64,000 bases of DNA from positions 2,194,001-2,258,000 of the forward strand of contig NZ_CP162129.1 of assembly GCF_040834005.1 (NCBI RefSeq). Direction: 5' to 3'. Of the stretch, positions 10,111-19,018 are shown in pieces (position 1 is the first letter of the stretch; every line of letters starts with the position of its first letter). The translations under genes and the position numbers were made by a program. The DNA comes from Paenibacillus sp. PL2-23. Its GTDB lineage: Bacteria; Bacillota; Bacilli; Paenibacillales; Paenibacillaceae. Below the pieces are notes generated by a model, which searched no databases, was not told the origin of the DNA, and saw only the letters and a program-made list of their open reading frames with translations.

Positions 10111-11163
10111 ATGGAACCATTGCGCGCCGCGATTATCGGATGCGGCCAAATCGCCGGCAAGCATGTCGCTGCGATGGCTGAGCTGGAGGGAGCCCTCACG
10201 CTTGCCGCAGTATTGGACCTGAACGAGAGCAGGCTGCTCCGTTTCGCTGAGGAGTGCAGGCCGATCTATCCGGCTGTTCGGGCTTTCCGCTCAGTTGATG
10301 AGCTGCTGGAGAAGTCGGACGCCGAGCTTGTGGTCATTGCCACAAGCAGCGATTCCCATTCGGAGCTGGCGCTGAAGGCGCTTCGCGCGGGCAAGCATGT
10401 GCTGGTGGAGAAGCCGCTGGCGTTGTCTATGAGAGAAGCGAGAGAGGCCGTCGCAGAAGCGAAGGCGCGAGGGCTGAAGCTGGCGGTGTCGTTCCAGGCG
10501 CGCTATATGCCTCAGCTGAAAGCGATGAAGGCAGCGGTGGAGCACAGCCGGTTCGGCGCCATTGGCCATGGCGTTGTGAAGATGCGTTGGAATCGCAGTC
10601 TCTCCTATTTCAAGGAAAGCCCATGGCGCGAGAGCTGGGCGAAGGGCGGGGGACTGTTCATGAATCAATGCATTCATTATGTGGATCTGCTTCAATGGCT
10701 GCTGGGTCCCGTTCAATCGGTCTACGCGCGAGCCGCCAGCTTCGGACAGGATATCGGAGTGGAGAACACGGGAGTCGCCGTACTAACGTTCCAAAGCGGC
10801 GCGATTGGCTTCATCGAAGCGACAACTAACGCTTATCCAGCCTCCCTTGGCACATCCATCGCGTTATTCGGGGAGAAGGGGTCCGCCGAGCTGGAAGGGG
10901 CGCTGCTGGATAAGGTGGCGCTGTGGCAATTCGCGGAGAAGGACGCTGTGCCGGTGCCGCAGCCTGAGGGCATATCCCATACACCGTTATATCGGGACTT
11001 GGCGAAAGCCATCCGTTCGGGTGCCGGCTCGCTTGTTGAGGCGGTCGATACCCTGCCGGCGCTTGAGATTGTTTTTGCGATCTATCGTTCCATCGCCAGC
11101 GGCGAGGTTGTCAAGCTTCCGCTGAACCAATTCGAGATGAGGGGCATGTCATGGATGGAGTGA
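10111..11163 (+). CDS. Gfo/Idh/MocA oxidoreductase, UDP-GlcNAcA 3-dehydrogenase type (WbpB/WlbA-like)
   Basis: The 350-residue protein has the N-terminal NAD motif GCGQIAGKH (10-18), the EKP signature (Glu100-Lys101-Pro102) and the GGGLFMNQCIHYVDLLQWLLGP stretch (given here in parts: GGGLFMNQCIHYVD, LLQWLLGP) that is characteristic of WlbA/WbpB. These enzymes oxidise C3 of UDP-GlcNAcA to a ketone and regenerate NAD+ with 2-oxoglutarate. It is the first gene of a tight four-gene operon and overlaps the aminotransferase gene by 13 bases, which suits the known coupling of WbpB and WbpE. AAAGGAGGAGG gives a strong ribosome site. Confidence 0.85.
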   Translation: MEPLRAAIIGCGQIAGKHVAAMAELEGALTLAAVLDLNESRLLRFAEECRPIYPAVRAFRSVDELLEKSDAELVVIATSSDSHSELALKALRAGKHVLVEKPLALSMREAREAVAEAKARGLKLAVSFQARYMPQLKAMKAAVEHSRFGAIGHGVVKMRWNRSLSYFKESPWRESWAKGGGLFMNQCIHYVDLLQWLLGPVQSVYARAASFGQDIGVENTGVAVLTFQSGAIGFIEATTNAYPASLGTSIALFGEKGSAELEGALLDKVALWQFAEKDAVPVPQPEGISHTPLYRDLAKAIRSGAGSLVEAVDTLPALEIVFAIYRSIASGEVVKLPLNQFEMRGMSWME

Positions 11164-12272
11164 AGGCGTTGAATATCCCATTAATTGATTTGAGAGCGCA
11201 GTATAAGGAGCTCAAGAAGGAGATTGACGCCGCCATGCGGCGCGTTCTGGACAGCGGCGTCTATATCGGTGGACCAGAGGTGGAGCTTCTGGAGAAGGAA
11301 ATTGCGGCGCTGACGGGAGCGAGATTCGCGATATCCGTAGCGAATGGCACGGACGCGCTGACGCTTGCGCTGGAGGCGGCGGGCATAGGCGCCGGCGACG
11401 AGGTCATTACGACTGCGTTCACTTTTTTTGCTACGGCGGAAGCGATTGTCAGGGTAGGAGCGATTCCGGTGTACGCCGATATTGATACGGCTACCTTCAA
11501 TCTGAATCCGGACGATGTGGAGGCGAAGGTTACGCCGCGGACCAAAGCGCTGCTTCCCGTTCATATATTCGGGCAGCCTGCCGATATGGACGCTCTGCAA
11601 AGCATTGCGGAGCGCCACAATCTGCTCATTATTGAAGACGCCTGCCAGGCGATCGGCGCAGCGTTCAAGGGACGGCCAGTGGGCGCAATCGGAGACATCG
11701 GCTGTATCTCCTTCTTCCCGACCAAAAATTTGGGCGGCTACGGCGATGGGGGCATCGTCGTCACCAACAATGAAGCGATTGCCGATCGTATTCGTCTGCT
11801 CTGCCATCATGGAAGCAGGAGAAAATATTTCCATGAGGAGGTTGGCTATAACAGCCGTCTTGATCCGCTGCAAGCGGCCGCGCTCCGCGTGAAGCTGGGC
11901 AAGCTTCATGAATGGAACGAGCGGAGGCGCGAGGCTGCGGCCTATTACCGCCAGGGACTGGATGGTCTGCCGCTGGAGCTGCCTGCCGATCCGCACGACA
12001 GCCGGCATGTGTATCATCTGTTTGTCGCGCTGACCAAGGATCGAGACCGGCTGGCGGTACAGCTCAAGCGCCATGGCATCTCGACGGGACACTATTATCC
12101 ATGTCCGCTTCACCTGCAGCAGGCCATGCGAGCCTTCGGGATGAAGCGTGGAGATCTTCCCGTTACGGAGAGGATATGCGACCTTTCCTTTGCGCTGCCG
12201 ATGTCGCCCCATCTGACCCGTGAGCAGCAGGACTACATTGCAGATAAGCTGAGAAGATACGCAAGGAGGTAA
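11151..12272 (+). CDS. DegT/DnrJ/EryC1/StrS aminotransferase (WbpE-like)
   Basis: A 373-residue PLP enzyme of the sugar aminotransferase family. Asp163 (IIEDACQ) should hold the PLP nitrogen and Lys192 (FFPTKNLGGYGDGG) forms the Schiff base. In the WbpE role it would transaminate the 3-keto sugar made by the gene before it, with glutamate as donor, to UDP-GlcNAc3NA. GAGGGG lies six bases before the ATG, inside the preceding gene. Neighbouring WbpB- and WbpD-type genes support C3 specificity; the family also holds C4 aminotransferases, which motifs do not exclude. Confidence 0.88.
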   Translation: MDGVKALNIPLIDLRAQYKELKKEIDAAMRRVLDSGVYIGGPEVELLEKEIAALTGARFAISVANGTDALTLALEAAGIGAGDEVITTAFTFFATAEAIVRVGAIPVYADIDTATFNLNPDDVEAKVTPRTKALLPVHIFGQPADMDALQSIAERHNLLIIEDACQAIGAAFKGRPVGAIGDIGCISFFPTKNLGGYGDGGIVVTNNEAIADRIRLLCHHGSRRKYFHEEVGYNSRLDPLQAAALRVKLGKLHEWNERRREAAAYYRQGLDGLPLELPADPHDSRHVYHLFVALTKDRDRLAVQLKRHGISTGHYYPCPLHLQQAMRAFGMKRGDLPVTERICDLSFALPMSPHLTREQQDYIADKLRRYARR

Positions 12273-12278
12273 GGGAGC

Positions 12279-12995
12279 ATGGGACAGCAGGCAGTAATAG
12301 GGCTTCACGCCGTTATCGGCCAAGGCGTTATTATTGGCGAAGGCGCGGTTATTGGCCATCATGCGGTTATCCATGACGGCACCCTCATCGGCAGCGGCGC
12401 GGTCATTCACGATCATGCCGTCATCGGCAAGCTGCCGATGAGGGCCGCCAACTCCGCGACGACAACCGTTGGCGAGGCATTGGCGCCCTCGATCATCGGA
12501 GAAGGCTGCACGATCGGAACGGGAGCGGTCATATACAGGGGGGCGGAGCTGGCGCCGCATGTATTCGTCGCCGATCTGGCTACTGTTCGCGAGAGGGTAT
12601 TCATCGGCAGGAAGACGATTATTGGCCGGGGTGCCGCTATCGAGAACGACTGCCGGATCGGCTCCAATTGCAAGCTGGAGACGAACAGCTATATTTGCGC
12701 ATACTCGGAGCTGGAGGATCATGTATTTGTGGCGCCATGCGCAGCAACGACCAATGACAATTATCTCGCCCGCTCAAGCGCCCGCTTCGGACAATTCAAG
12801 GGCGTGACGATCAAGAGGGGCGGCCGCGTCGGAGCGAATGCCACTATTCTGCCGGGCAGAACGATCTACGAGGACGGCGTTGCGGCCGCCGGAAGCGTCG
12901 TGACGAAGGACATTCCTGCCAGGACGATTGTGGCCGGCAATCCCGCTCGCAAGCTGCGGGACGTGCCGCCGGAGCAATGGCTGGATAACCAGTAA
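12279..12995 (+). CDS. Left-handed beta-helix N-acetyltransferase (WbpD-like)
   Basis: A 238-residue hexapeptide-repeat protein. Repeats of the form [IV]-G-x-x-x-x run almost through its length, with the acetyl-CoA-site part DHVFVAPCAATTNDNY (about 149-164) and the end VVTKDIPARTIVAGNPAR, all typical of WbpD-type enzymes. The predicted reaction is acetylation of the C3 amine to UDP-GlcNAc3NAcA. It begins six bases after the aminotransferase stop and has AAGGAGG overlapping that gene's end. About 50 N-terminal residues (VIGLHAVIGQGVIIGEGAVI) form extra hexapeptide coils that make it longer than the WbpD I know, about 190 residues. Confidence 0.82.
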   Translation: MGQQAVIGLHAVIGQGVIIGEGAVIGHHAVIHDGTLIGSGAVIHDHAVIGKLPMRAANSATTTVGEALAPSIIGEGCTIGTGAVIYRGAELAPHVFVADLATVRERVFIGRKTIIGRGAAIENDCRIGSNCKLETNSYICAYSELEDHVFVAPCAATTNDNYLARSSARFGQFKGVTIKRGGRVGANATILPGRTIYEDGVAAAGSVVTKDIPARTIVAGNPARKLRDVPPEQWLDNQ

Positions 12996-13018
12996 GCGGA
13001 GACGGGAGGAGAACTTAT

Positions 13019-13963
13019 TTGTCCATGCAGCAGCAGCCGAAACAACTGAATGTTCTGATGCTCGCCAAGCGATTTGCGGATGCCATGCCGAAGCATCAGC
13101 ATAAATTCGATATGCTGGAGGCGATTGGCGAGGCGGCCAAGGTCCACTATTGGACCAAGGACGGGGATATCCTTGATATTTTGTCCCGCCTCGACTTTAA
13201 GCCGGACGTGATTTTCCATTACGACTTCGAGTGGAGGAACGCCTTCGCCCCCCGCATACGCAATCTGGATCGCGTAGATATCCTGAAGGCCTGCTATGTG
13301 CTTGATATCCATTACAATCCCAAGGAGAGACGGGAGTACTTCGACCGCGCCGCCAAGCCCGACATCATCTTCTCCGCGAGCAAATATCCGTTCCTGAACG
13401 CGTTCCCCGAATGCGCCTCGCGCTTCGAGTGGCTGCCCTTCGGCATTAACAAGGAGCTGATCAAGGATTACGGTCTGCCGAAGGACATCCGCTTCTCCCT
13501 AATGGGGCTGCTGGAGGACAAATACCCCTTCAGGCGGGCGGTCGCGTCCCGTATGCGGGGCGTGGAAGGCTTCGTCCAATTCCAGCATCCCGGCCATCGG
13601 ACGGCGGATCGGCCCGGCTTGTTCGTCAAGGAGGCTTATGCAAGAGCGATCAACCGGTCGATGATCTCGTTCACCTGCGGGAGCACCCTGCGCATACCGG
13701 TCGCGAAGTTCTTGGAAATTCCGGGCTGCCGCGCTCTGATGCTGGCTGAACCTAACCGGGATGTGGAGGAGCTGGGCTTCCGGGACGGGGAGCACTTTGT
13801 CGCTTGCGACAGCGGGAATATAAGCAGCAAGGCATTGTATTACGCGGCAGCGGACGAGGAGAGAGAACGGCTGACGGAAGCGGGCTTCAGATGGGTTCAC
13901 GAGGCGCATACCAACGAGGTTCGAGCCCGGCAGTTTGTGGACGCCATCAGGGCGAAATTATAG
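13019..13963 (+). CDS. CgeB-like glycosyltransferase (Glyco_trans_1_2 domain)
   Basis: The 314-residue protein ends with RIPVAKFLEIPGCRALMLAE...LGFRDGEHFV, the pattern of the Glyco_trans_1_2 domain found in the spore-maturation protein CgeB and in other GT-B transferases. No membrane segment is visible. The TTG at 13019 has GGAGGA eight bases upstream; an ATG six bases further in is the alternative. It is the last gene of the WbpB-E-D operon and probably uses the nucleotide sugar made there or one from the neighbouring operon. The donor and acceptor are unknown. The CgeB likeness fits a spore-coat role but does not prove it. Confidence 0.72.
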   Translation: MSMQQQPKQLNVLMLAKRFADAMPKHQHKFDMLEAIGEAAKVHYWTKDGDILDILSRLDFKPDVIFHYDFEWRNAFAPRIRNLDRVDILKACYVLDIHYNPKERREYFDRAAKPDIIFSASKYPFLNAFPECASRFEWLPFGINKELIKDYGLPKDIRFSLMGLLEDKYPFRRAVASRMRGVEGFVQFQHPGHRTADRPGLFVKEAYARAINRSMISFTCGSTLRIPVAKFLEIPGCRALMLAEPNRDVEELGFRDGEHFVACDSGNISSKALYYAAADEERERLTEAGFRWVHEAHTNEVRARQFVDAIRAKL

Positions 13964-13965
13964 GT

Positions 13966-14035
13966 CGCCTGCCGGCAGGCGCAGCCTGACGCGATATGTG
14001 CCGGGGGTAGAAGGGCTCCCGGCGCACCTATTTTT
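13966..14035 (+). terminator. Palindrome and terminator hairpin after the CgeB-like gene
   Basis: A perfect 16-base palindrome CGCCTGCCGGCAGGCG lies at 13966-13981. About 15 bases on, GTGCCGGG pairs with CCCGGC-GCAC with a two-base bulge (about 13998-14027), followed by TATTTTT at 14029-14035. The second hairpin with its T-run should end the operon. Confidence 0.65.
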
Positions 14036-14045
14036 GCCAATGGGA

Positions 14046-14074
14046 TTGACCATGAATGCCGCATTCGATAAAGT
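14046..14074 (+). promoter_or_regulatory. Candidate sigma-A promoter of the GT-C fusion gene
   Basis: TTGACC (14046-14051) and TAAAGT (14069-14074) are 17 bases apart, about 70 bases before the start codon. The -10 is only a fair match. Confidence 0.35.
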
Positions 14075-14145
14075 GATTATGAGTTTGATAACTTTTGACA
14101 GCCATAATCGTTAGTCAGCGTACTTGGAAAGGATCTGTGATCACA

Positions 14146-17100
14146 ATGTGCAAAGGCTATTCCCGACTGACCGCGATACTGCTGGCGCTGCTTCTGCTGC
14201 TGGCGATCGTGCCGGGGACAAGAAGCTTGGCGGCGGACAATTTGCTGAGCAACGGAAATTTCGAGTTGGCGGATGGCAGCTTGCCCAGCGGCTGGACGAT
14301 CGAAGCGTGGGTGAAGGATGAGGGCGTATCCCATTACGGCCTGGATCAGAACGAGGCTTATGACGGAGAGCGGGCCGCATACATACATAATACGAGCGAC
14401 AATCACGCGCGGCTTGTGCAGACCATTAAGGTGAAGCCGAATACGAGCTACCGGTTCTCGGGCTACGTGAAGACGGAGGGAGTTCGCCAAGACGCGACGG
14501 GAGCTCACTTATACGTGGACGGCACCGCGCTGTACTACCCGGAGTTCAAGGATACGAACGGACAATGGGCGCACCTGGAGTTTTACGGCAAGACGGGACG
14601 CGAGCAGAAGGAATTGCTGTTCGGCGTCAGTCTTGGCGGATATGGCAGCCTGAATGAGGGACGGGCCTGGTTCGATGCCGTTGAGGTAGCTGAAGTGGCG
14701 AACGCGCCTGATGGAGCGGAGCTGTTCGCGCTGGATCAGACGGGTTCGGGCGGCGAGGAGGAGCAGAACCACAAGATATCGATCCTGAGCACGCTTATCT
14801 ATGCCGGGCTGTTCGCCTCGCTGTTCGCCGTTGTTTATTCCCGGCTGCTGCGCGGCGAGGAACGGCTGGGCAGAGGGAAGGGACGGGGCGCCGCTCTGCC
14901 GATTCTGCTTGCGGCGGGCTTTGCTGTCGCGCTTACGATTCGCTTGTATATCGCGGCAGGCCATGGCGGCTATGCCAATGATGTGGCCCTGTTCATGCAT
15001 TGGTCCAATCAAGCCGTGCTGGAAGGCATAGCGGGCTTCTACCATACCGATATGTTCGTCGATTATCCCCCAGGCTACATCTATGTGTTGTTCGCGCTGG
15101 GACATATCAAGAGCTGGCTTGGCATAACATCCGGCTCAGGGGCTGAGCTGCTGCTGTACAAGCTGCCCGCTATTCTCGCTGATCTTGGAGCGGCGGCTCT
15201 AATCTACCGGACGGCTCTGAAGAAGCTGGGAGGCGCGCCGGCGGTTGGCCTTGCGCTGCTGTGGCTGTTTAATCCGGCCGTAATACTGGATTCTGCGGCA
15301 TGGGGGCAGGTCGACTCCGTGTTCGCGTTTGTGCTGACTCTATCTATATGCGGCATCGCGGAGCGCCAATTCGGGCGGGCTTCCGTCTGGTATGCCATTG
15401 CTGCGCTGATTAAGCCGCAGGCGTTCATCTTTATGCCTGTGCTGCTGCTTGCGCTCTGGCTCAGCAGGAAGTGGAGGAATGTGGCCATCAGCGCCTATTA
15501 TGGTTTTGGCACGTTTCTTGTGCTTGCGCTGCCTTTCTTCTGGAGCGGCAGCGGACTGGGAGGACTGTATGAGCTGTATAAGGGTACGTTGTCCTCTTAC
15601 CCGTACGCGACTTTAAACGCGTTCAACCTCTATTCGCTAAGCGGCTCCAATTGGAAGCCGATTACGGAGCAGTGGCTTTTTATGCCATTTGGCTATTGGG
15701 GCAACCTGTTCATTGTGGCGGCTGTCGTGCTGGCGGTGCTGTATGCGCGGCTTGGAAGGGGACGTAATGAAGGGGACCGCTCGTTCTATATAGCGATGGT
15801 GCTGATCGCCGTTGTCTTCCTGCTTGTGACCAAGATGCACGAGAGGTATATGTTCCCGTTCCTGCTGCTGAGCTTGTTCGCTTATGTGCAGTCGAAGGAC
15901 CGGCGAATGCTTGGGCTGTTCCTCGGGTTTACCCTCACGAATTTCGTGAATATGAGCTATGTGCTGGCTTATAGCGCCTATACAACCAATGTGCCGAACG
16001 ATGGCATTGTGCTGCTATGCGCGATCGCCAATTTGAGCCTGCTGCTGTATATGCTGTACGTAGGCTACGACCTGTACGGGCAAGGACGTCTGAAGGCTAT
16101 GAAGCCTCTGACGGCGAATGACCGAAGGGCGGCCGATGATAGGCTGTTAGCGGCTTTCAAGCGAAAGGATACGATAGAAGAGCGCGCTTCTGGCAAGAAT
16201 AGGATGAAGCGCAAGGATTGGTGGTGGATGGGCGGCTTGACCGGGGTGTACGCCTTCGTCGCGCTGGTTAATCTGGGCTCGTTCAGCAGTCCCGAGTCGG
16301 TATGGCAGCCCAGCCGTACCGGGCAGAGCTTCTATATTGATCTAGGGGCGCCTGTCGCGCTGGACCGCGTGACGACCTTCGGCGGCGTTGGCACCGGCAA
16401 GTATACGCTGGAATTCGGGAACGAGCCAGGCCAGTGGAGCAACAAGCTGGAGGTGGACAGCAGCCATGTCGCGGTATTCGCCTGGAAGGTGCATCCGGCT
16501 TCGTTCGAAGCGCGGTACATGAAGCTGACGGCGACTCAGCTTGGCTTCTCCATTCATGAGCTGGCTCTCTATGCCGCCGGCAGCCAGGAGCCGCTTGCCA
16601 TCGCAGATGTGAACGACGATGAGGCGAAGGAGGCGAAGCGGGGTGCAGTCGCCAATCTGTTCGACGAGCAGTCGCTGGCGCAATACGAGCACAGCTTTCG
16701 CAAGGGCAGCTATTTCGATGAAATCTATCACGCGCGCACCGCGTCGGAGAATATCGAAGGCATTGTCGCTTACGAGAATACGCATCCCCCGCTGGGTAAA
16801 ATCATTATAGCGGCGGGCATCAAGCTGTTCGGGCTGAACCCGTTCGGCTGGCGGATTGCGGGCACGGCACTTGGCATCGCCATGATTCCGATTCTGTACA
16901 TGACCGCAAGGCGCCTGTTCGGCAGAACGTCCTTTGCCGCGCTGGCAGCGGGTCTGCTGGCGGCCGATTTTATGCATTTCACCCAAACCCGCATCTCGAC
17001 TATCGACGTGTACGGCGTATTCTTCATCATGCTGATGTTCCATTTCATGAACAAATACGCGTCGCTCAGCTTCTACAAGGCGAAGCTGGCCGCTACGCTT

Positions 17101-17973
17101 GTGCCGCTGGGACTTGCGGGTCTGTTCTTCGGACTAGGCGTCGCTTCCAAATGGATTGTATTGTATGGCGGAGCGGGACTTGCGATTATGCTGGCCCTCT
17201 CGCTATGGGACCGCTATCGTGAATATTTGGCTGCAAGGCGGAAGCTTCGTGAGGACGGAGGCAAGGCGGAAGCGTTCGATGCTGAAGCGCTCAAGCGAAT
17301 CGTATCGGTATTCCCGCGCTATACGCTGGCAACTCTCGCCGCGTGCCTGGTGTTCTATATCGCGGTTCCCGCCGGGATCTACGCCTTGTCGTACCTTCCC
17401 ATTCTGTCGGTGATGCAGGGCGGCTACACCTGGAAGGCGTTAGTGGATTATCAGGTCAATATGTACAACTATCACAGCAATCTTGTATCGGCGCATCCGT
17501 TCTCCTCGTCATGGTGGGAGTGGCCCTTCATGAAGCGTCCAGTCTGGTATTATTCCGGGGACGGGCTTGCGCCGGAGCTGAAATCGACAATAGTGGCTAT
17601 GGGCAATCCGGTCATCTGGTGGTTCGGGATCGCGGCGATGCTGCTCACGATCGCCATCAGCGTGAAGCGCCGGGACAAAGCGATGTATATGGTATGGATC
17701 GCTTTTCTGGCGCAATATGTGCCGTGGATGCTTGTGCCGCGCGAGACGTTTCTTTACCATTATTTTGCCATGGTGCCGTTTATGATTCTGAGCATTGTGT
17801 ATGTGCTGGGCGTTGCAGAGGAGCGAAGCCCGTTCTTCCGCAAAGCTCGGATCGGCTATGCGGCTGCCGCTGCGGCGATGTTCATCCTGTTCTACCCCGC
17901 GCTGTCGGGCATGATTGTGCCGAAGTGGTATGTGGATGTCCTGCTTCGCTGGTTCCCGAGCTGGGTATTCTAG
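14146..17973 (+). CDS. Double GT-C (PMT/GT39-type) glycosyltransferase fusion with two carbohydrate-binding-like domains
   Basis: From the ATG at 14146 the protein has about 1275 residues. Order: signal peptide or first membrane helix (1-30); a CBM4/9-like beta domain starting NLLSNGNFE (32-180); a first multi-helix GT-C unit (about 213-645) with NDVALFMHW (278-286) and DYPPGYIYVLF (306-316); a basic linker; a discoidin-like domain (about 720-830); and a second unit (855-1275) with the PMT signature SYFDEIYHARTASENIEG (Asp858-Glu859) and NTHPPLGK. PMT enzymes move mannose from polyprenyl-phosphate-mannose to an acceptor outside the membrane. The gtrB-like gene just downstream could supply the lipid-linked sugar. 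A TTG at 14095 and a GTG at 14137 are other possible starts; the ribosome site AAAGGA is weak. Confidence 0.8.
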   Translation: MCKGYSRLTAILLALLLLLAIVPGTRSLAADNLLSNGNFELADGSLPSGWTIEAWVKDEGVSHYGLDQNEAYDGERAAYIHNTSDNHARLVQTIKVKPNTSYRFSGYVKTEGVRQDATGAHLYVDGTALYYPEFKDTNGQWAHLEFYGKTGREQKELLFGVSLGGYGSLNEGRAWFDAVEVAEVANAPDGAELFALDQTGSGGEEEQNHKISILSTLIYAGLFASLFAVVYSRLLRGEERLGRGKGRGAALPILLAAGFAVALTIRLYIAAGHGGYANDVALFMHWSNQAVLEGIAGFYHTDMFVDYPPGYIYVLFALGHIKSWLGITSGSGAELLLYKLPAILADLGAAALIYRTALKKLGGAPAVGLALLWLFNPAVILDSAAWGQVDSVFAFVLTLSICGIAERQFGRASVWYAIAALIKPQAFIFMPVLLLALWLSRKWRNVAISAYYGFGTFLVLALPFFWSGSGLGGLYELYKGTLSSYPYATLNAFNLYSLSGSNWKPITEQWLFMPFGYWGNLFIVAAVVLAVLYARLGRGRNEGDRSFYIAMVLIAVVFLLVTKMHERYMFPFLLLSLFAYVQSKDRRMLGLFLGFTLTNFVNMSYVLAYSAYTTNVPNDGIVLLCAIANLSLLLYMLYVGYDLYGQGRLKAMKPLTANDRRAADDRLLAAFKRKDTIEERASGKNRMKRKDWWWMGGLTGVYAFVALVNLGSFSSPESVWQPSRTGQSFYIDLGAPVALDRVTTFGGVGTGKYTLEFGNEPGQWSNKLEVDSSHVAVFAWKVHPASFEARYMKLTATQLGFSIHELALYAAGSQEPLAIADVNDDEAKEAKRGAVANLFDEQSLAQYEHSFRKGSYFDEIYHARTASENIEGIVAYENTHPPLGKIIIAAGIKLFGLNPFGWRIAGTALGIAMIPILYMTARRLFGRTSFAALAAGLLAADFMHFTQTRISTIDVYGVFFIMLMFHFMNKYASLSFYKAKLAATLVPLGLAGLFFGLGVASKWIVLYGGAGLAIMLALSLWDRYREYLAARRKLREDGGKAEAFDAEALKRIVSVFPRYTLATLAACLVFYIAVPAGIYALSYLPILSVMQGGYTWKALVDYQVNMYNYHSNLVSAHPFSSSWWEWPFMKRPVWYYSGDGLAPELKSTIVAMGNPVIWWFGIAAMLLTIAISVKRRDKAMYMVWIAFLAQYVPWMLVPRETFLYHYFAMVPFMILSIVYVLGVAEERSPFFRKARIGYAAAAAAMFILFYPALSGMIVPKWYVDVLLRWFPSWVF

Positions 17974-18007
17974 CGATGCAATTAGATCAAGGAGAAGGAG
18001 TCTTGCC

Positions 18008-19018
18008 ATGAATGAGAAGCGCGTCACCTACAGCGTAATCGTCCCGATGTACAACGAAGAAGAAGTCATTGAGCATACGTACGGCAGGCTGAAGGCTGTT
18101 ATGGATACGGCGGACAAGCCTTATGAGCTCATATTCGTGAACGACGGAAGCAAGGACCGTACCGTGCCGATTATGAAGGCGATTGGGGAAGCCGACGCCA
18201 ACGTGCGAATGATCGACTTCTCCCGCAATTTCGGCCATCAGATCGCCATCTCCGCGGGCATGGATTATGCGCGAGGAGACGCGATTGTCGTCATCGACGC
18301 CGATCTTCAGGATCCTCCCGAGGTCATCCTGGAGATGATCGAGAAGTGGAAGGAAGGCTATGAGGTGGTGTATGGCCGCAGATTGAAGCGGAAGGGCGAG
18401 ACCCTATTCAAGAAGCTGACGGCACTGGCATTCTATCGGCTGCTCAAGAGCATGACAAGCGTCGATATTCCGCTGGATACCGGAGACTTCCGGCTGATCG
18501 ACCGCAAGGTATGCGATGTGCTGCGGGGCCTCAAGGAAAAAAATCGGTTCGTGCGCGGATTGATCAGCTGGATCGGCTTCCGGCAGACGAGTGTGGAGTA
18601 CGTTCGCGAGGAGAGGTTCGCCGGAGAAACCAAATACCCGCTTAAGAAGATGGTCAGCTTCGCCTTGGACGGCATTACGAGCTTCTCTTACAAGCCGCTC
18701 AAAATCGCCAGCTACCTCGGCTTCGCCTTGTCGGTCGGCGGGTTTGCTTATCTGCTCATCGTCATCTCCCAGCGCCTCTTCACGGATACAACGGTAGAGG
18801 GCTGGACGACGATTGTGGCGCTTAATCTGCTGTTCAACGGGATTATTCTCATTCTGCTCGGCGTTATCGGCGAATATATTGGGCGTATATACGATGAATC
18901 CAAAAACCGTCCGCTCTATATTGTTCGGGAGGTGACCGGACATGGGGGAGATGAAGACGCCCATAACGAAGGTGGGGAGCGTCCGAAGCATGCCGAACGC
19001 GAGAAGCAAATGGTATAA
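18008..19018 (+). CDS. GT2 polyprenyl-phosphate glycosyltransferase (GtrB/DPM1-like)
   Basis: A 336-residue GT-A protein with two C-terminal membrane helices (about 235-258 and 270-297). Motifs are FVNDGSKDRT, the metal-binding DADLQDPPE and DTGDFRLIDR, all standard for GtrB/Dpm1-type enzymes that load a sugar onto undecaprenyl phosphate in the cytoplasm. AAGGAGAAGGAG precedes the ATG at 18008. It lies 34 bases after the PMT-like fusion and overlaps a gtrA-like gene, so the three probably work together: GtrB loads the carrier, GtrA may flip it, and the GT-C enzyme uses it outside. Confidence 0.88.
   Translation: MNEKRVTYSVIVPMYNEEEVIEHTYGRLKAVMDTADKPYELIFVNDGSKDRTVPIMKAIGEADANVRMIDFSRNFGHQIAISAGMDYARGDAIVVIDADLQDPPEVILEMIEKWKEGYEVVYGRRLKRKGETLFKKLTALAFYRLLKSMTSVDIPLDTGDFRLIDRKVCDVLRGLKEKNRFVRGLISWIGFRQTSVEYVREERFAGETKYPLKKMVSFALDGITSFSYKPLKIASYLGFALSVGGFAYLLIVISQRLFTDTTVEGWTTIVALNLLFNGIILILLGVIGEYIGRIYDESKNRPLYIVREVTGHGGDEDAHNEGGERPKHAEREKQMV

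Noticed and set aside
11181-12722. Long 513-residue frame on the minus strand
   Set aside because: It lies opposite the well-supported aminotransferase and acetyltransferase genes and has no ribosome site or known motif; a shadow of GC-rich codons.
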